NCBI GenBank assembly: GCA_039545355.1
Contig: BCJJ01000001.1
Location: forward strand, 2,044,570-2,108,569
DNA: 64,000 bases
Reading direction: 5' to 3'
Origin: Trichosporon coremiiforme
Taxonomy: Eukaryota; Basidiomycota; Tremellomycetes; Trichosporonales; Trichosporonaceae
The stretch's first letter is position 1; the number at the start of each line of letters is the position of its first letter. The notes under the pieces were generated by a model, which was not told the origin of the DNA, searched no databases, and saw nothing but the letters and a program-made list of their open reading frames with translations. The position numbers and the translations under genes were made by a program. This document shows positions 42,922 through 53,393 of the stretch, piece after piece.

Positions 42922-43716
42922 TCAGGAGCACCCCTCCCTTTCGGGCTTAACAGGGATCTTTGCATCCTCACCCTTGCCGTCTGAAGCGGCACTACTTGCA
43001 TCCTCCTCCTCGAGCTCGCTGTCATCGTCCTCCTCCTTCTTTCATATTCTGCTATCAGCGTCGCGTCTCGTCTCCCACTGTCGTTACACTCACACATTCC
43101 ACCGGCACAGCCTTCCGCCGCACCCCATCCGAGCCTTGCGGTAATGCGCTTCGTCCTCGAGCACGATGGTGGCACACCATTCAAAAATTCTGTCGTCATA
43201 GGGGCGATCGTCCCATTCATCGTCGACTAGGGTCGACTCGGCCGAGGACACGGAGCAGTCCTCGTACACGTACTCGGAACAGTTACAGAGGCGTAGCCCA
43301 TGGAAGAACAGCGTCGTAGATCTGCGCAGACGTCGGCGTGGGCTGGAGCCACAGCGCGTGTCGCGCTCGGCGACGGTGGACGTGTTCGTCCCGTGTTCCA
43401 ACGCAAACACTGAAATAACTGCCTGGCTTCCAGGAGAAATTGGCGTCCTTGATGAAAACGGTCTCGGGGGCCAGAGGGTATGCCGTCGTGCAGCGCTAGC
43501 AAGCGCGCGGCGTCGGTTCGGGGTATCTCCACCATCGCTCTGCCGTGCAGGCGTGTGATCTCTTTCGTTGATATGGCCCTGTCGAACTCGGATGCGCCTG
43601 GTGGCCACTCGATGTCGGTGGCGGTGAGAGGGAAGGGCACACGCCATGGCCTCGAGATCCTCGCGGACTTGCTCGACAAGCGCGTACTCCGAAGGGTGGA
43701 TCAGGACTTCAATCTT
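42922..43716 (-). pseudogene. Decayed copy 1 of a paralogous membrane-protein family
   Basis: The reading jumps between all three frames, yet each piece aligns without large gaps to the gene at 44232-45554. Matching pieces: DIEWPPGASEFDRAIS with DVAWPAAATQSDWTLY; LHGRAMVEIPRTDAARLLAL with FYGTVTIEVDEVDARCILAL; QIYDAVLPWATPL with QLYDELGRWATPL; RIFEWCATIVLEDEAHYRKAR with the copy 2 segment ending SEAEYRIAR. Frame jumps occur near 43640, 43480 and 43290, all in the same direction. A conserved intron (43093-43049) follows the WNV triplet, as in copy 2, and two codons later TGA (43044-43042) stands where copy 2 has TGG. After it runs an acidic tail (KKEEDDDSELEEEDASS) ending at 42922. The 5' limit is an acceptor at 43717; upstream exons were not found. 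Function unknown. Confidence 0.6.
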
Positions 43717-43727
43717 CTGAGGTCATC

Positions 43728-44231
43728 AGCCATGCGTGCGCACTACACTACAAAACTAACAGAAGAAATGACGAAGTGGGACTCGGCGGAGTGTGAATGG
43801 GCAAGAGTGAGGGTGAATGATCGGGTCAAGTGAGTGTTGATTCTGCTGTAGGGATTCTGCTCTAGGCGAAGTCACTGGGTGGCAACGATTCAGCAGATCA
43901 GCACGGCTTTCGTGCACACCGCGGTAAAACTGTGACGCTTTGTTGCGCCCATGTCCTCAGATCACACAGATGCCATGGCCCCCTGCACCTCGCCCCGTCG
44001 AGCTATCGAGCTGTCTCATCAAGCTCGTCGGCGGACGGCGGACGGCGGACGGCGGACGACGAACGCAATTGTGCCTGGGTGTGAGATTCAAGATCTGGTG
44101 TGCAGTAACCGACAAATTAATGTCGGTGCCGCTGGACGCGCTCCATTGCAATGTTGTACCATATGTAAATAAGAGCGAGCTGTTCAAGCGCAATCCGGTG
44201 GCTACTGCATATTATCGCTGCTCCGGGAACT
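43728..44231. other. Intergenic region
   Basis: About 500 bp between the two decayed paralogues. It contains a 7-bp tandem repeat (44031-44058). Nothing else recognised. Confidence 0.45.
44031..44058. repeat. Tandem repeat, 7-bp unit x4
   Basis: GCGGACG repeated four times in perfect register (28 bp), then ACG. Confidence 0.85.
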
Positions 44232-45554
44232 TCAACCTTCGCGATCGGGCGTGTTCACATCGGCAGCCTCGAGTTCAGCGTCGGAGCCCTTTGCGCTCGA
44301 GCGACTGAGCAGCAGTGAGTTCAGCTCTTCCGCGAGAGTCGAGGTCGAAGTGTCAGGCGACGGGGTCCCGGGCTCATCCTCCCCCAGCCTCTCCATCTGA
44401 GGCACCTCCCTCAAGCCATGCGCCCGCTCCGAGTCCGCGTCCATGTCGAGCCCCAGCTCCACATCATCGCCACGTCTCTTCTTCCAAAGGCTGTGTGTGT
44501 TAATGAGACTCAAAGCAATGCTCCAATCAAGGTATGCTCACACATTCCAATCGCAGGCGCAACCGCTAGACCCTAGCCGAGCGATCCGGTACTCAGCCTC
44601 CGACTGGAACACCACATAGGCGACCAGCCATAGACATAGTCATCGGCAGAGTTGACGTCCCAGTTGGGGTCGGAAAATGTTGAATCATCGCTTTAGATGT
44701 CGACTTCGACACGATATCGCCCCAGGTGAACTTTGAGAGGGGTTGCCCAGCGCCCCAACTCGTCATAGAGCTGGCGAGGTGTGGGAACGTGCCGTTCCCA
44801 ACGTTCCCTCCGTTCTCGCCGCCCGGGTGCGCATTCATCGCTAGTGACGATGCACACTCGGAAAGGTAATTCAAAGGAGGAAGCTGGGTGGAGCGTGAGG
44901 ACGTCGACAAGCGGCCCTCCGGAGCGGAGGTTGACGTAGAGGGCAAGTATGCAGCGGGCGTCCACCTCGTCGACCTCGATCGTAACTGTGCCATAAAAGT
45001 CGCCAATGTCCCACGGGTACAACGTCCAGTCGGACTGAGTGGCTGCTGCAGGCCACGCAACATCATTGTCGTCCAGTGACACCTGCACGCCGGTGGCGGT
45101 GAAGATCGCGCACCCAGCTTCAGCCGCACGTCCCACGAATGTGGGGTGCAGCCTGAGCCGTAGGATCTGATAGATAAGTGACAGTGAACGTCCTGATTGT
45201 GTGCGCGAATCGATCCTCTTACCATGAGCATTGTTATCGGAGAGGAGATACGGTAGAGTTGTCAACGTCGACAGAACCGGGAGGAAGAGGAGGAGTCGAA
45301 TTGCAGTCCTGATACTGACCCAGGATGTGATTCAGCAACCGCGGTGGTGGCAAAAACGCCAAACAAAACATGTAGCGGTTAACAGGATGCTGCGGCATGC
45401 GTTGCGTAGCCAGGTCACGGCGAGATGAGTCAACTCCGGTAGCTCTACCATAGCTAGCATGGCTCGTGCACTCATGGCTCATGCTAGCTGCCAGAGGCGC
45501 ACTTACGCCATTGAGGTAGTCATTCAGACTCTGCTCCGATCTCCTGCCGATCAT
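44232..45554 (-). pseudogene. Probably decayed copy 2 of the paralogous membrane-protein family
   Basis: Better preserved than copy 1. A possible first exon starts at 45554 (MIGRRSEQSLNDYLNG then GTAAGT). A hydrophobic segment IRTAIRLLLFLPVLSTLTTL follows, then an open stretch from about 45200 to 44696 (LRLHPTFVG; DVAWPAAATQSDWTLYPWDI; FRVCIVTSDE; RWATPL; YRVEVDI). The frame then meets TAA (44695-44693), continues in frame (STFSDPNWDVNSADDYVYGW), and needs one added base near 44622 to reach AYVVFQSEAEYRIARLG and CACDWNV. A phase-2 intron (44541-44491) joins to LWKKRRGDDVELGLDMD and an acidic Ser/Thr-rich tail ending at 44232. The N-terminal splicing is uncertain. It would encode a protein with one or two membrane helices and an extracytosolic domain. 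Family not recognised. Sequencing error at both sites is the main alternative. Confidence 0.5.
45452..45489. repeat. Inverted repeat, 10-bp arms
   Basis: AGCTAGCATG (45452-45461) and its exact reverse complement (45480-45489) around an 18-bp spacer; inside the putative first intron of decayed copy 2. Could form a hairpin. Confidence 0.7.
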
Positions 45555-45720
45555 ATCTCAAACATGTACGCACACGCGGATCAAGATCATCACGATGCGA
45601 GCTGTACCAGAGTACCGGCTCCCTCGCTTCGCTTCCCTATTCCCTGACGGCCCTGCCAGCCAATCTTACCGACCACAGCTCCGCCCCTGCCGCTTCAGAA
45701 TCAGGTCTCAGGCATCGACA

Positions 45721-46770
45721 ATGACCCGTGATACTCTCGACGTAGTGCTCTAGGACAGCCTCACGCCCATCTTCCGAGTCCCCCTCTCCTTGGCACCCAC
45801 GGAAGTTGTCGTCTCCATTGTTCAGAGCGTTCTGTCGGCCACCGCAGGCAGAACCATAACAGTGTTTTTCAACACTGCGGTCAGCGACGAGGAGTCCAAC
45901 GTTCTCATCCTCTTCGCCGACGCGGAGGACGACGTTGGCGTCGACCTAGCCAAGTGGAGCATATCTCCTCCGCCGCGTCACAAGCCGACAGGCGCGCCCA
46001 TGATCCGTCAGCTCTGCGCGACGGTTCAAGACGCCTGCGAGCGGGCCTCAGCCGTGGATCTTTCAGCTCGCGAGACCAGGGAGTCCACGGCGGCCGCGGT
46101 CCGCGCCAGCGGTCAGGACGCTGAAGTCCGGAAGTTCTCCACCACGCGACAGTTGCTGATACGCGGGCCGCTCACACTGTCGACCTCGCGCAGACACCCG
46201 TCGCCATGACACACGCTGATTGCGTCGACGTTCTGGCTGCGCTTGCGGCCGACGGTGACGACAAAAATCAGCAACGAATTGTTCGCGACAAGGCGCAGCG
46301 TGTCGACGGGCGACGTGACGCGTTCACGGGTTCGGCCGCCGGAGACACTGCCCACATACTCCCCGAGATCCGCAAGGATGTAAGCAATTTGTGATGATAC
46401 CTCGTACTAACTCCAGCTCTACAGGAGGTACCGGCGCAACCCGTTCGCCCTCTCGTCCGTCATCATCATGTCCCCCATGCTGCACAAGCCTTACGACGCA
46501 CTCGCGTTCTCCCTCTACCCTCAGCGCGATGGCAAGCTTCGCTTCCTGGCACTGCGCCCCGACGACCTACCTGCCGGCACTTCGCATCTTCACAACGAGA
46601 TTATCGTCGTGCGAGAGCTTTGGCCGAGGCGATCACCCGCCGATCTTCCGGACCCGAGCCTGATGTTCCATCATTTCGCCGCGGCATTCGTGGAGGCGTT
46701 CTCCGTGTGGGATGGTTTAGACGCGGGAACAGAGATCGTGACGGCACCCTGCTATCGCGCTCAAGCATAG
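45721..46770 (+). pseudogene. Disrupted hypothetical gene
   Basis: An ATG at 45721 is in frame with a long open stretch but is cut after ten codons by TAG (45751-45753). The frame resumes through EVVVSIVQSVLSATAGRTIT, FFNTAVSDEESNVLILFADA and IRQLCATVQDACERASAVDL. It must change frame near 46110-46150, either by a 41-nt intron with an odd GTCAGG donor or by a frameshift, to reach VADTRAAHTVDLAQTPVAMT. A good intron (46380-46416, CTAAC branch) then leads to a last exon ending at 46770 (LALRPDDLPAGTSHLHNEII, VVRELWPRR). No family recognised. If the first stop is real the gene is dead unless a different 5' exon exists. It lies divergent to decayed copy 2, 166 bp away. Confidence 0.4.
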
Positions 46771-47587
46771 CCTGCTGGTCTCTCCCTTTTCTGACACAAC
46801 CATATACCCATGTCATCGTTTCTTGAAGTAAGCACTTGCCGCCCCTCGCCGAGCTGGAGCGAGTGTTCAGGTCCCCGTCAGTTTGAGCATTGCGATCGGC
46901 CAGAGACAAGGGCTCGAGAAAGTTCGAAGGAGAACTGCATTCATTCACGATAAAAGCTATCTAAACCTGTGACTGTCAGCGGCTACTCCTGCAGCAAAAA
47001 AAAAATGCTTCGAAAGATTGTAGGTCAGAGACGCCACCTGCGTATATGGGGCGCCGGGAACTAATCACCATAATAACGGTAAGACTGGTGCCAGCAATAA
47101 TTTTCATCATCCAAGCGAACCCTCCGGACCACTGCGCTCTGCGCTCCGCTAGGAGCACAGAGGGCTGTGGGCTGAAAGATCGCTCTGTCGAAGCAGGATT
47201 GGAGAGGACACTTACAGGTTGGAAGAGCTAGGCGACGGTGGGATGGTGAGAGTGAGGAAGAGCGAGTGACCGACTTTTTTTATGCCTACGAGAATGGGTT
47301 GGGTGCGAGAGAAACTGGTCGACGGAAGCAAATCTCGTCGCACCCAGCCAGCCTACACCTGCGCTGGACTCATCCTGCACGCTGACGCCTACGATGGTAG
47401 GCTTGCTGACCGTCCATCAGCCAGGATGCACGCCGAGCGCCGAGTGCACTCGAATCTGAAGCAGGACCAACACCGATTAGCACACTCTGCTCCCTGCTGA
47501 CTCGAATGTCGGAGTACCCATGCCCTCGGTCTCGCTCCGCTCCGCTTCGCTCTCTTACTTGTACACAAACTGCATATATTTCTCTAA
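46771..47587. other. Intergenic region
   Basis: About 820 bp between a plus-strand disrupted gene and the PUP1 stop. Contains an A10 run near 46996 and short unsupported frames. No RNA gene seen. Confidence 0.45.
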
Positions 47588-48894
47588 CTACACCTGCACG
47601 TCCAGGTCCATGCCCTCCTCGCCTCCGGGGCCCTCGCCGCGTCCGACAGGCTTGTCCGTGAAGCCGGGCTGGGCCTTGCCCGCGCCAGTCGTGACCTGGA
47701 TCGTCTCGGACGCGATGAGGTCGCGGACGTTCTCCTTCAGCCACGCCGTTGTGCCCCGGCGGAACTTGTAGTCCCGGTTCTTGTGCACGCGCTCGTTCTG
47801 AGGTCAGCTTGTCACGGGACCAGAAGCTTAATGCGGTGAGGGAGATTAGGAGCCGGTGCAGGATGATGCCCGCGCTGTCTCCAGTGAGCAAGGCAGCGGG
47901 TCTTCACCGCACTCCCCACCATAACTGGGGCGCCATCAAGTGCAGCTCGGTGGACCAAGCCTTGCGGTGCCACATGAGGTCTGCACCACTATCTTCCCTT
48001 CGCATCAATCGACGTGTACTCACGGGCTTCTCGTAGTTACGCAGCGTCTCAGTTCCGCTCTTAGTGATGACGCAGACGTCGACGTTGGATCCTGATCCCA
48101 GATCGTTGAAGACACCGGAGCGGATGGCACGAGCGACGAGGTCGATCGCCTCCTTGCGCGTCATGTTCTCCTTGTACGCGCTCTCGAAGATGGCCATGGC
48201 GGCGAGCGATCCAGATCCCATGGTGACGTAAGGAAGCTTGTCGGTGCTTCCGTGGGCATGGACCGTGAAGAGCTGAGGGCCAGTCGCGTCGACACCACCG
48301 ACAACCAGGTAAGCACCGATATGACCCTGGTAGCGGTACAGATACTGCTTCAGCATCGTCATCGCCGTCACGACGCGCGCCGGTCGGCCCTGCGACAGAG
48401 AGTGCAGCTCGAGGTTCGACGAGATTAGCTTCGTGACATTCCTGTTTATCAGCTTTCCTCCAAAGGGACTAGCTCACTCTGTGTCCGCGGCAGTTCCAGC
48501 TCCGCAACACCGGATGCTCTCGGTAAGATAATGGATCTGTGGTTAGCTACAGGGTATCGCAGAAGGAACTGTGGAAATGCAAGTGACCACCACTTAGCCC
48601 TGACTTTAGATGACACACACCTTCTCGCAGTTCTTGTCAGCAACAATGGCTCCTCCAGTGGCACGGGTGTCGGCACCAAGACAAACACCCTCCTCTTCTC
48701 CCGAGTCGCCGCCTCCGAACTTGAGGCCAACGATGGTAGTACCGGTCGATGTAGCTAGTGTTGTCAGTTATCGACCGTCATAGGCTAAACTCACCCCTGG
48801 GCTGGCCGCCGAGCTTGGCGCCGAGGAACTCGTTACGGGCGTAGTTGGAGAAGTCGAATCCGACGTTTGCCGGCTGTGCTGAAGTCGCGGCCAT
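47588..48894 (-). CDS. PUP1: 20S proteasome beta-2 subunit (trypsin-like), PUP1
   Basis: Exons 48894-48795, 48754-48621, 48536-48478, 48441-48024 and 47797-47588 join in phase to 306 aa. A 38-residue propeptide ends ATSTG, then the catalytic Thr starts the mature chain ([11 protein letters not shown]). [51 protein letters not shown] and [14 protein letters not shown] are typical of beta-2. The C-terminal arm ([20 protein letters not shown]) is the extension that wraps beta-3. The tail after it is about 35 residues longer than in yeast and rich in Gly/Glu. The last intron (48023-47798, 226 nt) is long for this genome. It is head-to-head with SNX41. Confidence 0.93.
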
Positions 48895-49286
48895 AATGGA
48901 TGAGTGTCGATGCAGTGGCTTCCTCGAGCTTCACCAAGCGGGTCTCAAGACGACGATGATGGTGGACTGGACGCGCGGCGTCACACATCCACGTGGGTTA
49001 CGTAACAAACATTATGACGTGTAGGGTGATATGGGTTTGGATGTTGCCACCAAGTCGTCATCGTCATGGTTGATACCGGGCTGCGGCTGAGTGCTCGGTG
49101 CCTGCCCGGTCACCACCCAGCGCACACAGAGCACACACTCAACCGAACAGCTGAGCGGCCCATCTCTTCTCATATCTCTCGTCCACCTCGCACGACTTCG
49201 ACTCATCGACAACTCGACGTTCAGCTAAGCACAGAGTGAGCTAGGAACACCCCTTGCTTTAGCTCTCGCGCAAGCGATCCCCCACC
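48895..49286. promoter_or_regulatory. Bidirectional promoter region, PUP1 / SNX41
   Basis: 392 bp between divergent ATGs. I looked for the Rpn4-type GGTGGCAAA element used in ascomycete proteasome promoters and see no exact copy; GTTGCCACCAAG near 49045 is a partial reverse match (TTGGTGGCAAC on minus). Confidence 0.4.
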
Positions 49287-51748
49287 ATGGAAGACGTCAC
49301 CAACCCCTTCTCGACCTCCCCGTCTCGATCACCTTCGGCCACGCCTACGCGTTCGCCCGTCCTATCGCGAACTACCTCGCACTCGTCGACAAACCAGAGG
49401 CCGTCGGCACCAGGTTCAGTCGCGGGCGCATCGAGCCCACCGCCCACCCAGCGAGCATCCTTCCCCGATCCGTCCAAGGAGCCCAGGCGCGGCACCGGCG
49501 TCCTGCCCGGCCCGAAACCGAAAGAAGGGTTCTGCTGTGAACGCGACCGTCAGATCGCACAGGGCGAGGAGATCTCCATCATCGATGCTTTCAAGACGAC
49601 CGAGGGCGGCAAGTCCTCCTACATCACATATGTGATTCGTATCGGGGTAAGCTCATGAACATAGACCGGAGCTGACCTCAGACGCACACCGTCAGACGGC
49701 GCTATTCGTCATTCCTGTCGCTGCACCAGGCATTGCAGGGCTTGTACCCTGTCCTGATTATTCCGCCGATTCCGTCCAAGCAGAGCATCACCGATTATGC
49801 TGTCAAGGGCCAGTCGAAGACGAAGGAGGATGTCGCTACGATCGCCACTCGAAAGCGACTTCTTGAAGACTTCCTGCGTCGTGTTTGCCGACACCCTATC
49901 CTCGGAGGCGAGCACGTCTTCCATCGGTTCCTTGAGGACGGAGTCAGTTGGGTGAGCTTGAGGGCAGGGTTTGGAAGCTAACAACAGTCCGAGGTGCTTC
50001 ACTCGCCTCCGATCTCGCTCCTCCCGAAGAACCCGCTCCATGCGCCCTCGCATAACCCCACCTTCGAGGACGTGAGCGGCAGCGATGACCCGGAAAGCAC
50101 ATCGAGCACATCGTACATCGCTCACCACCTCTTACCGAACCCGTCCCCGACCCATCCCCTGCATAGACCGGATCTCCGCTTCCAAGAGTCGGAAGCCTTC
50201 ACAGACAAGTTTCATCAACACTTCGCCCATAACATGGAAAAGGTCAACCGAAGGGCTACGAAGAGGTGGTCTGAGCACGCGAGCGACATGAGCGAGCTTG
50301 GCGCCCAATGGAACGGGTTCAGTCTGATGGAGAGCGGGCCGCTGGGGACAGCAATCGAGAAGGTCGGACAGGCTGTTGATGCCGACTTCTTGGCGACAAC
50401 GAAGATGGTGAGTTAGGCTAATCGCTTTGTCGCTAACTCTCAGCTGCAAGATTGGGAACAGAGTGCAAGCGAGCCGCTGCACACGTACACACAGTTTGCT
50501 CAGTTGATCAAGTCACGGCTTTCGTTCCGCCACCAGAAGCATGTCCAATACGAGCTGGTGCAGGAAGCTCTCGACAACCAGCGCGACAAGCTTGAGATTC
50601 TGGAGGCAGCGGAGCGTGAAGCGAGGCGACTGGAGCAAGCTTTGGAGCGGGGCGGTGTTGCTGCCGGTGCCTCGGCTTCGGCTCCGTCGTCCCCGCCAGC
50701 ACACGAGGACAGCAACATCCCGGACATTGCTCGCCCGTCGGTCCGTCGCTCAGGACAGTCGTTCGGTCTCCTGTCCGCAGTCAAGCACAGTCTCAGCGGA
50801 ATGATGGACGTGGACCCGGAAGCGACTCGCCGTGCCAACATCGCCAAGACAAGGGATAACATCTCTCAGCTCGAGGATTCTCTGCAGGCATCGGCGCAGG
50901 ACCTGAAGTACGCGTCGACAACGCTGCAGGCGGACCTGGACCGGTTCCAGCGACAGAAGGTCGCGGACCTGCGGGAGCTTACGATTCAACTGTCCACGAT
51001 TCACCGAGACTGGTGTAAGGCGAACCTCGAGGCGTGGAAGGCGGCGCAAGCTGCGATCGACGAGATCCCCGACCACCCGAACAAGGTGCCGGCTGACGCG
51101 GCGGCGCGCGTCGCCTCGATCGACCGCGACAGGGACCTCCCGCCTGTGCCGGAGCAGGGGTCGCGGCGCAGCTCAGCTGCTCAAGGTAGTGTGGGTAGCC
51201 CAGTCAAGCGCGATAGCCTGAGCCTGGGTGGCGCGCGCAGTCCGTCCAAGCCGCTCTCGCCAGGCATTGGTGCGCGCAGCCCGTCGAATCAGTCCAACCC
51301 GCTTCCCAAGATGGGCCAGCTCAACCTCGACAGTCCCTTCTCCGAGACGCCATTCAGCTCGCACCCGCTGGGCGAACCGACCGCACCGGAGAATGGCATG
51401 GACCCGTTGGGTGGGAGCATGGTCTCGCCGCGACACACGCCCAAGCCGGCCGAGGACGCCGACACGCCCAAGTGGCCCTCGTCGCCCGTCAAGTCCTCGC
51501 CGCCGAAGCAGAAGTCGGTTGACGTCCCGCCCTCGCCGAAGAGCACGCAGGCGGTCAAGTCGCTGAACGAGGAGGCGCGGGACGAGGACGAGCCGCAGGA
51601 GAGCAGCAAGGGCACACTCGTGGACCGAAAGGACAGCGCGGGCTCCGCCGCGTCCGTCGGCAGCAAAACGGCTGACATCAAGCCCGCCGACACCGCCAAA
51701 GACACGAAGCCGAAGACAGAGGACGTCGGCCCGCTGGGCCCGTTGTAG
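49287..51748 (+). CDS. SNX41: Sorting nexin SNX41/ATG20 family (PX-BAR)
   Basis: Exons 49287-49646, 49682-49951, 49988-50407 and 50444-51748 (784 aa), all phase 0. The N-terminal 85 residues are Ser/Pro-rich. A PX domain follows (ISIIDAFKTTEGGKSSYITY, then TVRRRYSSFLSLHQAL with the PI3P-binding RRY core, then IIPPIPSKQ and RKRLLEDFLRRV). FLEDGVSW and SEVLHSPPISLLPKNPL are typical of the Snx41/Atg20 group. A BAR-like helical region (FTDKFHQHFAHNMEKVNRR; LSFRHQKHVQYELVQEALDN) is split by a Ser/Pro insert, and the last ~200 residues are disordered. These proteins recycle cargo from early endosomes and help selective autophagy with Snx4. I cannot separate Snx41 from Atg20 by eye. Confidence 0.88.
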
Positions 51749-51834
51749 GCGCCCGTTGTAACGCTGAAAATGTAGAGCATTTCTTATTCTCTGACTCCAC
51801 GCTTCATCGATCTTACGAAGTCTCATACGGACGG

Positions 51835-52388
51835 TTACGAGTGTGTCCACTCCTGATCGCAGTCGTCGCTGCAGTTCTGGGCCGTGGGACTAGCGCCGCC
51901 CGCGATGCACATGGCATTGTTCTGCGCATTCTGGAGGTGGCCGTCCTTGAACGTCCACGACTCGCAGAGCATCTCGGTCCCGTCGCGCGGGCACCCGATC
52001 AGGTACAGCTTGGCGCCCGGCTTGATGGTGCCGGTGCAGCGGTGGCGGGGGTCTGGTGTCAGTTAGCGTCGAGGGTCGAGGGCGAAGCCGGAGAGACAAG
52101 ATACTGTGCACACCGGCAGGTAGGTGGAGAACGGATGGGTTGGGGGCTGGGGGAGGACTCACTGCGCCCAGCACTGAGACAGAACCCAGTGTTACCCAGG
52201 TGGATCGTGGTTCCGCGCACCTCCCACCACTGGTAAGGGTTCTTGTTACAGTCTTGGAAGTCGACGGGGGAGTTAAAGTCGGGACTGTCCGGGGCTAGGC
52301 AGCGGCCGTCCTGCATGAGACGAGCGGTGTATACGTCTTGCGCGGCGGCTCTGGCGGCGAGGAGGGCGAGAATGGTGAAGGTGTACAT
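51835..52388 (-). CDS. Secreted ricin-B-type lectin-like protein F (dispersed copy)
   Basis: Exons 52388-52163 and 52052-51835 (147 aa); the 110-nt intron ends CTAACTGACACCAG and keeps phase. Signal peptide MYTFTILALLAARAAAQ. The mature protein has GRCLAPDSPDFNSPVDFQDC, NPYQWWEV, TIHLGNTGFCLSAG, then NPRHRCTGT, MLCESWTFKDGHLQNAQ, MCIAGGASPTAQNC and CDQEWTHS. The repeat marks (C-L-x, QDC...QWW, FCLSAG, MCIAGG...QNC...QEW) are those of a ricin-B trefoil but with more Cys than the main cluster. The phase-1 intron after the second C-L motif matches one in B. It lies 19 kb from the cluster and converges on SNX41 with 86 bp between stops. Confidence 0.82.
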
Positions 52389-52459
52389 TGCTGAAGGTTA
52401 GAGGACAGCTGCAAAGGGTTGGGAGGGAGGGTGAGGATGCTCCTGGCGTGAGAGATGCG

Positions 52460-52465
52460 CTTATA
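52460..52465 (-). promoter_or_regulatory. TATA box of lectin-like gene F
   Basis: TATAAG on the minus strand, about 72-77 bp upstream of the ATG at 52388. Confidence 0.6.
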
Positions 52466-53283
52466 ATAGCTGTTCGAGGAGCTTGACCGTCGACACCACC
52501 TGCAGAGATGAGCTCACCGCCTTCTGTGAGGATGTGAGGACTCTGACTGGTGATGCCGGGCGATCCGGATCCGGCTTGGCGCTAGACCACCATCTTCCAT
52601 ACCGTCCCTCCACCGACCCAGATCTGAATGAGATTGAGTTTCAGTAGTTCAAGTCACGCTCATCCGAATGCTCACCGTCAGTCACCTGTCATCCCAGGCG
52701 TCAGCTGGTCAGTTCCAGATGAGCGTCAGTTATCTCGGAGGAATGCTGCGCCGCTTCGGGGCCGGATACGGATGTAGCCCGGGACGGCTGCCTAGAGCAG
52801 TGCTACCGCTTGTGTGTGTGGTTCGGAGCGGTTTGGTGATGGCCTCACGACGTTTGAGAGCTACACAAGTAATGTGCACAGGATGGGAGTGACAGCCAAG
52901 AGCATGAGCGTCTCTCATAATGTATGAAGCGGTAGGCGCTGTGAGGATAACCGGGGCACTGCAAGTTGGCACGAGATCGGTATCTCGGCCAAAGTTCGGT
53001 GTTCTAATCCTCTCATCCAAATCTCGCGACGTCTGTCGATTCCATCGTCTCTCCATGGAATAGACGACCCTGGAATCAGTGTGAGAGGTCAAAACGGAGG
53101 GTCCTAGACCGACGGCTGCTCCTACTGTATGCGTAACCTCGACGGCAGCTCCAACACCCCCCCCCCAGATCGGAAGTGGCCTACCACCTCCATCCGCAGT
53201 TTCTTCCGCCAATCCGCCATCTCTCCAACTCTCCATACGCCCTAGAACACTTTCCAAGCTTCACAGCATCTCCTCAGACTAGC
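52466..53283. other. Intergenic region
   Basis: About 820 bp; includes a C10 run (53157-53166). No gene recognised. Frames here are short and lack support. Confidence 0.45.
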
Positions 53284-53287
53284 AAAA
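53284..53287 (-). terminator. Pol III terminator of the tRNA gene
   Basis: TTTT on the minus strand directly after the tRNA 3' end. Confidence 0.65.
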
Positions 53288-53393
53288 GGTCACGACGGGG
53301 ATCGAACCCGCAATCTCCTGATGTACTTGATTCCCCGAGATGATCTCAGCTATCGAGTCGTAGTCAGACGCCTTGCCATTGGGCCACGCGACC
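53288..53393 (-). tRNA. tRNA-Arg(ACG) with intron
   Basis: On the minus strand, GGTCGCG pairs with CGTGACC (7-bp acceptor stem, one G-U). The D arm is GCC...GGC with AATGGCAA, the T arm is GCGGG-TTCGATC-CCCGT, and the anticodon stem is TCTGA/TCAGG. The 5' part of the anticodon loop is CTACGA, so the anticodon is ACG (read as inosine-CG). About 34-35 nt then intervene before the last loop base and the 3' stem half: a canonical position-37/38 intron, long for a fungal tRNA. Internal A and B boxes are intact. No CCA is encoded, as expected in eukaryotes. Confidence 0.9.

Noticed and set aside
44232..44513. 94-aa minus frame as a stand-alone gene starting at 44513
   Set aside because: It is the last exon of decayed copy 2: it begins after a canonical acceptor whose phase matches the upstream WNV exon and it aligns to the tail of copy 1.
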